Shown here piece after piece: positions 21,045 through 32,046 of a stretch of 64,000 bases of DNA. The position numbers and the translations under genes are program-made. Under the pieces are notes generated by a model that did no database searches, was not told the DNA's origin, and saw nothing but the letters and a program-made list of their open reading frames with translations. Origin of the DNA: Stromatinia cepivora. Taxonomy: Eukaryota; Ascomycota; Leotiomycetes; Helotiales; Sclerotiniaceae. Position 1 is the stretch's first letter. Each line of letters starts with the position of its first letter. Location: assembly GCA_014898415.1 (NCBI GenBank), contig RCTD01000002.1, positions 1,426,001 to 1,490,000 of the forward strand. Direction: 5' to 3'.

Positions 21045-21566
21045 TCACGGACTCTCAAAATATTGAATTCCCTCCGTCAACGCCACCGTAATAATCTGCG
21101 TAACCTCCTGTCCATCCGCAACCTGATCTTCCGGAAGCCTTTGAAGCACATTATACTCAAAAGCTTCATGACCCGTCAATAGCAAGCCCAGCGCTGTTAC
21201 AATAGCATTATCTAATCCTTGCTCCTTGAACAATTCTTTTTTGCTCTTTAGAGTATTCACAGCGATTGGGTTATCGATTGCGAGAGTTGCATTGACATGT
21301 TCAATGAGCGATTGCGCGTCGGACTCTAAGATGGATGGGGGTAGGAGGGTGGAATCTGTGACGCATTGGAGAAGGGAGAGGTAGATGGTGGTGAGAGAGC
21401 TGAGGATGGGAGCGACGGGAAGGAGACCACCGGTGTAGAGGGCGGTTTGAGCAGTGAGGGCTTGGAAGTCGGTGTCGAGGGTTGTGATGTCGACTTCTAC
21501 CTCGGAGACTGCTGTGAGGGCTAGTGCGGTAGATGCGCATAGGAAGAGGCTCTTGATGGATACCAT
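21045..21566 (-). CDS. HsbA-type secreted cell-wall protein
   Basis: A single exon of 173 residues. Residues 1-21 are a clear signal peptide (MVSIKSLFLCASTALALTAVS). The rest matches the hydrophobic surface-binding protein A (HsbA, cell-wall galactomannoprotein) family: a helical domain starting ITTLDTDFQALTAQTALYTG, then LSSLTTIYLSLLQC, a polar loop, IEHVNATLAIDNPIAVNTLKSKKELF, and a final amphipathic region. Known members are secreted, bind hydrophobic surfaces and can recruit cutinase-type esterases; here that role is inferred from family. Length fits the family. There is no GPI signal. Confidence 0.85.
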   Translation of the reverse strand: MVSIKSLFLCASTALALTAVSEVEVDITTLDTDFQALTAQTALYTGGLLPVAPILSSLTTIYLSLLQCVTDSTLLPPSILESDAQSLIEHVNATLAIDNPIAVNTLKSKKELFKEQGLDNAIVTALGLLLTGHEAFEYNVLQRLPEDQVADGQEVTQIITVALTEGIQYFESP

Positions 21567-23926
21567 TTTAAGTGATAGGGTAAGGGATAAGATTCGATAG
21601 ATTGATGTATGTATATTCTTGACAGTAATGAATTAGAAAACTGAGAAAAACTGACAAGAACTGTAAATCTGGGGGAATTGAAGAAATGTATGAGGAGATG
21701 AACTTTTATAAGAACTACTCATGGAGAGATAGCCAGCTGAGAACAATCCATCGATCTTCAGTTAATTCCAACTTTGGACTGGCATCTTTCAATATTCAAT
21801 AATTTTTGCCCCAGTCCCATGCATCTGACCACTTGAAGAGATGAACACAGGGGTGTGAGAATATTCAGATTATTAATACTCTCAACCATCCGAAGAGAGC
21901 TGAACTGATGGGAAGGTTCAGATGATATGTAATGGGTTAGCATGAAATATAGCGTTGTGATGTGCAGCGCTATTTCGCGGCAACCGCAACTCCCTACCTA
22001 AAAGATTGTTTTGGAGTTATTCCCAACCGCCTAGATGTTCGACACGTATGTCTGGCACGTATACTCCGTAAAGGCAATAGAGATCAATCGTTCTACAGTT
22101 TCGAATGCAAAGAAGTAAATTAAAACTCATATGCGCTATGTTTGTAATAGTAATTGACACACAGGGGCGAGTTTCTTTCATCGCAAACTCAGCTTGTTCG
22201 TTGTTCTACTCGGTAGATATTGAGACGCGGCAACTAGCCGAGGCATCCAGGAACATTCGATCCCTAGGACTTAAGTACTGCGGGATCGGACTAAAGGAGA
22301 AAGTTACTTTCTGCATGTTTAGATCTGCAATTTGTTGGGTGTGGTGTGTGTGGTGTGCTGAGCATTCTGTAAGAAGCATAGTGAATGTTTGTATTGAGAA
22401 GTCAAATACTTATGATTGTCTGAGGGACGTAAATAGAAGGCTCTGCAAATGAACTTTGAATAATATTCGCAATGGCACTACATTCATTGTAAGAACAGAT
22501 GCAGTTCTTTTACTGTAGAAGGATTGTTTTCGTGATCTCAACCTTTCGAATATCAAAAGCTTGTTATGTCGAGGAGATTGAACCTCACCGCCCTTTCATC
22601 GCCAATAACCCTCGACTCCGAATACTCTGGAAATAAGCATAGACAGATAGATAGATAGATAGATAGATAGCCCCTACCCCCAGCCGACGGAATTCCCAAA
22701 GTTCCCCGCCTCAATTGGGAAGATGGATGGATGGATGGATGGATGGATAGATGGATGTTGTTTAGAGGAACACATTTTTTAGATGTGCAACAAAATTTTA
22801 GTTTGTGAATATTTCACCGCTCACGTGATAGTCAACATTTGGCAGAATGATTTGGCAGGATTAGTTTCTGGTTGGTATCAGTTTGATCTTTTAAATCTTA
22901 GAACCCAGAAAAATAAAATGTTTATCGTCAATACTTATCAGATAGTTTCTAGTCCCTGAAGTATTCTTTGATAAGCATTGAGGATCAATTAGTTGAATCC
23001 GCTCACTCATGAGTCATGATGCTTCGTACTGCGGGCCATTGATTGTCAAATTCCAAAACGACTTGACGGCTATGGAGAATGGTAAGGAATCCTTCAACTG
23101 GAACTCACCGACACGACATTTCTCATACATATTACACGATATCATCACATTATCACATCTTACTTCCTTTAACCACCGGATCCCTTTCCGATTTCTGTCC
23201 CGCTCATAACCTTTCTCGCCACATGGTAACACCACTTTCATGGGACATCTAGACTCTAGAAAGTTGCATCGTCCTGACTAACTTGCTACGTACAGACAGT
23301 GGCTGGGATTTGTTTAAGGTACCAAGCATCGCATCGCATCGCAGAGATTCGGGAATTTCCGGCTATTAACCAATCATTTCATCTACTTTTATCAATTGAG
23401 GATATAAATCTTATCAAATAACGGCTTGTATCACGGATTATTGTGGATTAGCATGGATGACAACAAACACCCCTGACCCCACCTTCCTATTCGGTAGTGT
23501 TCCCGTCAGCTCGGATAAGCAGCATCGTTTTTCCATCCCATCACAAGTTACTCTACAACTTATTACAACTTCACAACATTCAACAACCAATCTATGTAAC
23601 CTGGGACAACCTTTTACCAAGACTATGGAAATCGGAAGAAAGTTATTGACCTACTCCAAATATAATACTATTACTTAATGAATTAGTTTCCGTCTTATCG
23701 TGAGGTCGTATAACATATATTCACCTTCCTATTCGGGATCGACTAATGCTAAAGTTACATGGCTGGCATCTAGGTTTAACTTGCGGGGTTCGAGGTACGT
23801 ACCTGAAAATGAAAAGCTTAATGGCATTTACTTTTCCTACATAACCCTCAACTTCTCATATTTCGATATTCTTCATCCCGTTATACTACTCATTATCAAT
23901 TCACACTATCCTTTGAAGTTGTAATC
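21567..23926. other. Intergenic, gene-poor with microsatellites
   Basis: About 2.4 kb. It includes GATA and GGAT tandem repeats (entered separately), a short gcatc repeat near 23329-23342, and the sedolisin promoter and leader. Plus-strand frames at 22105-22452, 23009-23209 and 23457-23678 show no domain and are not called. Confidence 0.35.
22645..22757. repeat. (GATA)n and (GGAT)n microsatellites
   Basis: A run of about six GATA units lies at 22645-22670. After a 50-bp GC-richer spacer comes a run of about nine GGAT units, with one interruption, at 22722-22757. Confidence 0.85.
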
Positions 23927-25957
23927 ATGGTTGGGTTTTCAATTCTCATCTCTACAGCTTTGGCTGCTCAAACAGCTCTCGCGAGTTCAGTCATTCGCTC
24001 GAGAACTAACTATGCAGTCAAGGAAAGACATTACGTTCCTAAACAATGGAAGAGAGTAGCTCGTGCCCCTGCTGAAGGTATCATTAATTTGAATATCGCA
24101 TTAAAGCAGAGCCAATTTGATGAACTTGAGCGACAATTGTATCAAGGTTAGCAAACTTCCAAAGTTATTGCATTACAATCAACATGACTAATATATTATC
24201 CTTTGCAGTTTCCGATCCTTCTCATCAAAAATACGGTAATCATCTGACCTCCGATGAAGTCAATGAATTGATTCGACCATCATCCCAGACTCTCGACTCC
24301 ACTCACGAATGGCTTCTTGACAATGGAATTGATGCTTCAAGCCTGAGCTATAGTAGCGCAAAGGATTGGATTCATCTCTCCATCCCAGTTAAGGATGCTG
24401 AGCGCTTGCTCAACACCGAATATCACGTTTATGAACATGAAGCAGGTGGTCAAATTATTCGTACACCTAATTGGTCACTTCCTATGCATCTTCATAAGCA
24501 CATTGATGCTATCCAGCCAACAACTTCATTTATGCGTGCTGCACCAAGGTCTAGCTATAACCCAAAAGAAACCAAGGTCATGCCAAGACACAACAACATT
24601 ATCGAAGGTCAACTTAGTGCAGATCATACACCAGCTGGCTATACACCACCATCAAATACCACACTCTCGAACTTATGTGACGTTGCTGCAGTTTCACCTC
24701 AATGCTTCCAAGCTCTTTACGGAACTGGAGATTACAAAGTAAAATCAGCCGGCAAGAACAAGATTGGATTCAACAATTTCCTTGGGGAAGTCCCAATTCG
24801 ACCAGATGACGCTCTGTTCTTACTCAAATACCGCCCAGAAGCGGTAGCCTCTGCCTATGAATTTAAATACGTTTCAATCAATGGTGGCCCAGTTCAAAAC
24901 ACCACTCTTACAGCTGAGCAATTGGCAGATGGTTTAGGCAAGGAGGCCAATCTTGATCTTACAGCCATCTCTGGAATCAGTTACCCAACACCAATTACCG
25001 CCTACTCAACAGGTGGAGAACCACCATTCAATGCCTCGGCCGCTGAGGATTCTAACACCAATGAACCATACGCCGATTGGTTAAACTATATCCTGGCCCA
25101 ACCCGATTCAGAGATTCCTCAAGTCATCAGTACATCCTATGGTGATGATGAGCAAACCGTCCCCGAATTTTACGCCAAGCGCGTTTGCGAACAACTTGCT
25201 CAACTCGGTGCACGTGGTGTCTCTGTCCTTTTCTCCAGTGGAGACTCTGGAGTAGGAAGTAATGGTACCTGCATCAGCAACGATGGAAAGAACACCACAA
25301 TGTTTGTTCCGGAATTCCCAACCAGTTGTCCTTACGTTACTTCCGTTGGAGCAACCAAATTCTTTGAGCCAGAAGTCGCGGCTTATCGTGCTACTGGTAT
25401 TGATCCCATTAATGGTGTTTATCATGGTGGTTGGTCTACTGGTGGTGGGTTCAGTAATTACTTTGCTAGACCTAGTTATCAGGATAAGATTGTTTCTGCT
25501 TACGTCAAGAACCTCAATGGATCTTTCGACGGCCTTTATAATAAATGTACGCCTTCCTTCCCCTTTCCCACTATCAAACCCCATTTCTTTATCAACATTT
25601 TACTAACCTTCTTCAGCTGGCCGCGCCTACCCCGATATCTCAGCCCAAGGTACCTACTTTGCGTACGTCTGGAACCAAACATACGGCTCCATTTCCGGCA
25701 CATCGGCCTCCACGCCCCTCATGTCCGGTATCATCTCTCTCGTCAACGACGCCTTGATTACCAAGGGTAAACCAGTTCTCGGATTCTTGAACCCATGGTT
25801 ATATTCGAAGGGATACAAGGGATTCACTGATATCCTCAGCGGAAGTGCAGTAGGATGTGATGGTGCTGGATTCCCAGTTACAAAGGGTTGGGATCCGGCG
25901 ACTGGGTTTGGTACTCCTAATTTCCCTGAGCTTTTGAAGTTGGCTGGAGCCAAGTAA
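23927..25957 (+). CDS. Secreted sedolisin (S53) serine-carboxyl peptidase, tripeptidyl-peptidase type
   Basis: Exons are 23927-24146, 24209-25546 and 25617-25957, with introns of 62 and 70 bp; the second has a perfect tactaac branch. The sum is 632 residues. A signal peptide (residues 1-19) is followed by a pro-kumamolisin activation domain (about 40-180, with DPSHQKYGNHLTSDEV). The catalytic domain holds the sedolisin acids in E-x3-D (E319, D323), an oxyanion-hole Asp in STSYGDDE, and the catalytic Ser in SGTSASTP (S549). The C-terminal calcium site is GWDPATGFGTPN. Extracellular acid proteolysis releasing tripeptides is the family activity. All key residues are present, so it should be active. 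Length is normal for fungal members. Confidence 0.93.
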
Positions 25958-27761
25958 TGGGTTTTTTAAGAGGATTAGGGGATCGACGGAGAAAGAATGG
26001 ATGATGGATGATGGATGAATAGATAATTTTAATGTTATAATGATTACTCATGCACATATATATGGTACTCTCAAATTTGATTTGGTGAAACTTCTTTCGG
26101 TTCTTTCTCTAATGATTTCTCTCCCTCTCTCTCTCTCTCTTCATATATACATATAAACGAAAACACCACATTAATCAAATCATCAAATCAATTAATAACC
26201 CCCCCCCCCCCCCCCCCCCCAATCCATAAATTCATAAACACCCCCGAGTAAAAATTGATCGATATTCATCTATCGGAAATAAATCTCAATTCTTAAATTA
26301 TATATTGGTAATTATATATTAGCAATCACAATTTATATGGAAAGAATTATAGAAAATAGAAAATATGTAATAAATAAAGAGTTAGGGATTAGAGAATTAG
26401 AGAATCAATTAAAGAAATAATCTTTCTTAGGGAATGATGCGAAGTATAGAGATAGGAATTGAAGGTATTTAAACTATTGTACTCGAGTAAATTAATTTTA
26501 TAGAATAAAGAATCTTAATCTAGGATCAGAAAGAACGCTAGGAGTATTATTTGGGATTGGGATTGGGATTAGTTTTCTTTGGTGTGGAGTTTATGTGAAG
26601 TTTATGTGAAGTTGTGAATTATATTGTGTGTTTTAATGATATTGAAGGAATGGGGAGTTAGAGTTTGTGAATAAGATAAGATATGATATGATTAAAGTTT
26701 CTTGTTTGTTGTTTATAGGAAGGAAAGTTGTTTTTTATTGTTTTTCTTTTTTTGGGGGGGGGGGGGAGGCGAAGTTTTAGATGAAGGGGTTGTGTGAAGG
26801 AGAAGGAGAAAGAGAAGGAGATTGTTGAATTAGATCCCATCTAAGCGAGAGAAGGGGGGAAAACAAGTATTTTTCGAGCTATAATATAAGACTTACTGCT
26901 ACCGGGACCTTCGACATCGTGTGATTGTATATGTGTATGTACTTGATATAAGATAAGTAATTAATGAGATTTCTAATTTCGCGGGGGGGGGAGTGTGATG
27001 GATAAAATACTATGGGTCGGTTTATTGGTCTATCACACATGAATCTGAGTTTTGGAGTCTTATAAGCTCGAGAAGTCTGGGAGAATTAAACTTCTCGATC
27101 GGTGGGTAGGTAGGTAGGTATTTTGTTGATTAGATAATCTTACCTTCCTTTAGATAAGATATTATATTGCATTGTTGGGTTCCTTCCTACTTGGATACCT
27201 GCGTGTCACTTTTTTTGGAGTCAGAATATGAGTGTGACCTTAAGTGGAAGTTTAGCGAGTAAATAAAACATTGTGTGTGTGTCATTCCTTTCTCATAGAT
27301 CCTCTATAGAAAATCTATGAGTATTCGGTCCGTAGCACTCGTGGTCGTTTCTTACTTCTTACTTTATATTTCATACTTCCATATGCGGTAGCTAGTACCT
27401 GCCTACTGCGTCTGGTTAGATGCGGAATATAGTAAAGAGTACTCCAGGACGGATTTTTTGGGTTTGATTCTTTTTCTTTTCTTTTCTATTTCATCATAGC
27501 ATATCACAGCACGATATAAACACAGAACGAAGAGCAATTTGCAAAAGATTTCCTCCGCTGTCTTGCTGAAGCTGTGCCTTTTATTACTTGTTTGCAAGCT
27601 TGCCTACATGCTTGTTTATCAGAGCTGAAGCTTACAAACTTCATCAAATACTTCACCGCTTCCATACCTGCTTGCAGCATATCGTTACCACATTCCATAC
27701 CTCCCAACACCACAACCCTCTCCAAACCCCCTTCACACACTCACCACCACCCCCACAAATC
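25958..27761. other. Long intergenic with homopolymer runs
   Basis: About 1.8 kb with no convincing gene. It contains a CT-repeat (about 26120-26140), a 22-base C run at 26199-26220, a 13-base G run at 26754-26766, a shorter G run near 26983, and a GGTA repeat at 27105-27119. The hydrophobin-like leader lies at its right end. One upstream ATG at 27588 is in frame with the hydrophobin start. Confidence 0.4.
26199..26220. repeat. C22 homopolymer
   Basis: Twenty-two consecutive C. The true length is likely to vary between isolates and is prone to sequencing error. Confidence 0.8.
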
Positions 27762-28504
27762 ATGCAACCCACCTTCATCTTCCTCTCTTTCTTCCTCCTT
27801 CTCTATCGCCTCTCACTCATCTTCGCAGCCCCTACACCTTCTCTCATTCAATTACTCGATGGAATTATCAATACGACGATTACAGCCTCGACGCTTAATT
27901 CTCCTCCTCCTTCTATCCTTATGACGACAATTCATTCGCAGGAATGCGTAAATGTTAATCAGGGGGAGCTACTCTGTTGTGAGAGTATCGTGGATGGTGA
28001 TCAGCCGGCTGTGGTGATGGCGGCGGATTTGTTTGATTTTAGGTTGAATAGGGATAGTGTTAATGGGTTGGGTTGTGAGTTTTTTTCTTTTTTTTTGTCG
28101 TTTCTTTGGTGATTTTGGGAAGGTGGGATGGAGAGATGGGGTTTACGTGAGGGAGAGAGGGAGGAAGGGATAAAAAGAAGATGAGTGGATATTTGCTAAT
28201 GATTATTTGTGAGTAGGCAAGGATTTGGATGATGGTGGATATTGTCCCGTGCTGGAACATAGACTTTGTTGTCAGGTTACGGATTTGGTATGTTTTACTC
28301 TTGAGCTCCGATTTTGGATTGAAGGAATGATGTGATAGATTGAATGGAATAGAGGGATAAGATAAGATGGGAATATGAGATGAGAAGGCTAATGTTTGTG
28401 TGATAGATGGTTTTACCTCTCGTTAGTTTGGCCATGTGGTGCCATGGTGCGGAGTAGTGCTGGTTGATGATTACATCTCAATTATGGTATGGAGACGGTC
28501 ATGA
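27762..28504 (+). CDS. Hydrophobin-like secreted Cys-rich protein
   Basis: Exons are 27762-28074, 28217-28287 and 28427-28504, with introns of 142 and 139 bp (donors gtgagt and gtatgt; the second has a ggctaatg branch). The sum is 153 residues. A strong signal peptide (residues about 1-23, ending FAAP) is followed by a Cys pattern in hydrophobin order: C, CC, C, C, CC, C. The spacings are 9, 31, 8, 7 and 12, nearest to class I but not standard. The first intron splits a Cys codon (T|GC), and the last Cys comes only with exon 3. Hydrophobins coat aerial surfaces and spores. A small hydrophobin-like protein is the best reading, but overall similarity is low. The start at 27762 is chosen because it places the signal peptide first; an in-frame ATG at 27588 would bury it. 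Confidence 0.62.
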
Positions 28505-31500
28505 TAAAATAATGGAGTCAGAGGTTATGGCGAATGAAGGAGAGATGGGATAAGATGAGGAGGATGAATACGGGAAATTTTGACGAATTGCTCGATCTTA
28601 TGATTCACAGGCGGAAGCGAGGCTGTGGATTATTGCTATGTTTGCTTCACTTAAACATAATGTTGCTCATATTGCTGGAAACTTGCTGGAAGATTGCTGG
28701 AAGATTGCTCGAAGTTTGCTACAATTTGTTTGTAGATGGATGATGGATGATGGAACAAATAGCTGCTTTATTTGTGGCAGATTACTTTAATACTTAATTC
28801 ACTTTTCTCCACATCGTATTGATACTTAAGGTGCAGTCCCAGCAGTTTTTAACTTCACTTCATTTTCATTTCATTTCTAGATGTTAGTGTGCTCTCACAA
28901 TAGTTTTTTGCGTAGAGCTTGAGTTATGTTCATTCTTAAATGAGCGGCGTATCGTGTATATTGAGGATAGAATACTCCAGTCTATCAATCACCACGCTCT
29001 CAAACACAAATTTTGATAATATTCTCAACTATCGCAATTTTCCTTTCACATCTTTCTCAAAAGTAGCCCGATATACAAGATTCACATCAAAATCCAATGT
29101 CCACCTCCAAACTGCCATGGCCATCCATGCTTCCGTTAATCATAACACTAATTCATATCCATCAAAGTCTCCCAAAAAATATCTACCAAGACTCTTTTCC
29201 GCTCATTGAGTGAAGTGGATGGATGCATTTTAATTGACTAGATTGCTTGTCGAGCTTGTCGAGTGGTTAGCCATAAATGGTATATTTCTTCTGATTCATG
29301 TTATAATAATAGAGTTTGAATTCATACGAGCGATATCTTTCGGAATAAGCGGAATTCTTGGAATATTGTTTTTGTGATCGTATCAAAAAATCATGAATTA
29401 TATATCATGCAACGCAGCCCCGGTATATATTGCGCGCTTAATTAGAGCAACTGCTTGGATCCTACTTCAACCCGGGGCAAATCATGTCTGTAATTACTTC
29501 ATGATTATCGTATCATATTTCCTGCATCTTCATGCTAGTGTTTCTAACGGCACTTTCATCTTTTGCACCATGAACCCTAGGCCTTGCCCCACTAGTGAAG
29601 CTCGCAGAAAACGATTTGACGGTTTGTAGTCTAATGAGGAAGGACCTTGGGGAAGGGGGGCATCAAAATAACAAGATCAACGAAACCGCCCCGTTAAAAA
29701 TGGAATACCGAAAATCGAAAAATTGGAGAAAAGAAAAAACACCCACAAATTACGCAGATGCTTTTGATGCAAAGAAAAGTAAAAGTTTTCTAAGAGAAAT
29801 CAAAAGAGGAAGGGTCGGAAATCATAGTGCGGGATCGGACTGTCCCAGCCGGAGAGGCAGATCCCAACCGCTGGACTGGATTATATATCTCTGTTTACCT
29901 TTATGCCTTTATGCTAGCGAAAATTTGATGGGTGAGATGGATGGTTATTGTCATTCATAGCTCTGTCAATGAGTAGTGGAGTTGTTTCCTTGTATGAGAT
30001 GAACGCGTTAGGGGTTTTGTGGTTAATTGACCCAAGCCGATTCATGAGAAGAAAGCAGGTTTCTTTGAGGGGAAATCACCCTCGGATTTTTTGATGACTG
30101 AAAAGGACGCGCAGAAGGAAACGGGACGCGCTTCGTATGATTTCCATAGATCTTCAAAGATTAGGTTGCGGAATGGAGAGGGTTCGCTTGCAGGGTATGC
30201 AAAATTCTTCGCTATGAATTACTCCCTCCAATTCAGCTATATACTTCTCGACACAGACATCTAGATATGCATTTATTCACTCTTCCAGAAGTACACAACA
30301 GCTTGTTTATTACCCACACATATTCCGCAATGAAAAGACTCGTCTCGGCTTCAAAGAGGGTGGTAGACGTACTAATCTCGTCATCATTTCATCTTTTGCT
30401 AAAACATCAATTTGCTTTACAGAGAATGAACTTGCTGCTGTTGACATTTTCATGATTGTCCGACAATTATGGATGGAACGCTGAATACATATCACACAGG
30501 TGTCCTATGCACGACATTGACTATTTTTTTCGAAACGAGCAAGGCTGAAGCTTGTTCATTGGGCAACGCTACCATGAGATATCGAAAGAGACTATGCAGG
30601 AGCAATATTAAATCGCTGATGACACCAAGGTAATGAAGCACCAGTACCTTCGGTTAGCCACGCCTATGTGATAGATGAGCCAATGTTATTCTCCCGTCGT
30701 CAATGTCCATATCCATACGATGGATTGATAGCGTATGCTTTGGCATTGATGCAGGCTGTTATCTCTGGTGAGGTCTTTCCTTGTCTTTTATCCATAATGA
30801 GATTTCCCACAGTTGTTTCCTGACATTCACCTACATTCATCCCACACTGCATATCTTTCCCAATTTTTAAACTCTTATTATCTTTGATATATTCAATGCC
30901 CTTATTATCAATAAATCACACTTTTTTTTCAATCATCAGCCAAGAGTCAAATTTCATCATCCCACTCACTAAATTTTCCGAACTAAAAAGAACCCAAGAT
31001 GCACAATTGAATAGTCAAAATATGCATACAGAAATAAGATGGAAGACTATTCATTCACTTCCTTCCAATCCCAATCCCGATGGGAAGATGAAAGTTGGAC
31101 AGATATTAATCTTCTATGGAATTAGGAAATTCAAAAGGTATCAAAAAGACACTTGGTAATGGGGGCATGGAGATGGATATAAATCCGAGGTTCTTAGAGG
31201 AGGGAGGAGACAAGACTCACTTGTCTTGAATATGTTCAATGAAAGATTGAAGTTGTGTATTGGATCTAACAATACCTAGATAAACACGAGTAACCTTCTA
31301 CAACTTACTCTAATATAAAAGTAGAGCATGAAAGTTCACCAACAATCCTAATGAATCTCTTTTACAAGAAGAAAAGGGTCCTCCCCTGTCCTCAATACCA
31401 CTACCTCATATCACTACCCCGAAATCATCTGGAGAAGTCTAGGGAAGTATAGTGAATATGGAAAGACTCAGTAGTTCATCTATCCCGAGCACCGAAAGGC

Positions 31501-32046
31501 TGAGCCCAAAAGTAGGTAGGTAAGACAAAAAGAGGAGAGAGGGCGGAGTAAATTTTAACAAGGAAAAAGTACTACAAAACCACTGAATGGCCAATCATAA
31601 AGACTTGTCCTATTTTTCATTGGGTAATTTGTCAATTACATATATCCAATCCTTAACCAAGCTATAACCTTACTAATAAGCGGATCCGAGATTTCATTAG
31701 AATAATCTCCGAGGTGATAAAGATCAAGATTAATATAACAAGTTCGAACCATAGAAATCCATCCAGCCACTACCACAGAGATACTATCTTCATTAATAAT
31801 TCACCATCAAGATAACTAGTTGTAGCACAGCCGAATCCGGAAGTTTTATCCATTCCTAGAGGGGAAGTAACTCCGGGTTTTATCCATTCCAACAACCATA
31901 TTGAAGAATACTTTGGGATATTTTCACAGACTCTTCATTTGCACATTTTGATTGCCAGAGTATAAGTTTTTCATTCCACTTGGCAACTTTCAATCTATAC
32001 TATTTTGGCATTAAATCTGTTTCCACCAAGTGGCAGAGTAATCAAG
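28505..32046. other. Long intergenic, no convincing gene
   Basis: About 3.5 kb. Plus-strand frames at 28534-28743, 28940-29209, 29595-29960 and 30884-31159 lack domains, plausible signal peptides or splice support. A local triple repeat of gctggaagattgct/gctcgaag type lies near 28673-28715. No transposon ends were seen. Confidence 0.35.

Noticed and set aside
22105..22452. 115-codon plus-strand Cys-containing frame
   Set aside because: The start is hydrophobic but no good signal cleavage site is seen, and the Cys and Trp cluster in a TGTG-rich simple stretch.
29595..29960. 121-codon plus-strand frame
   Set aside because: Lys/Arg-rich by A-rich composition, with no domain and no promoter or leader pattern.
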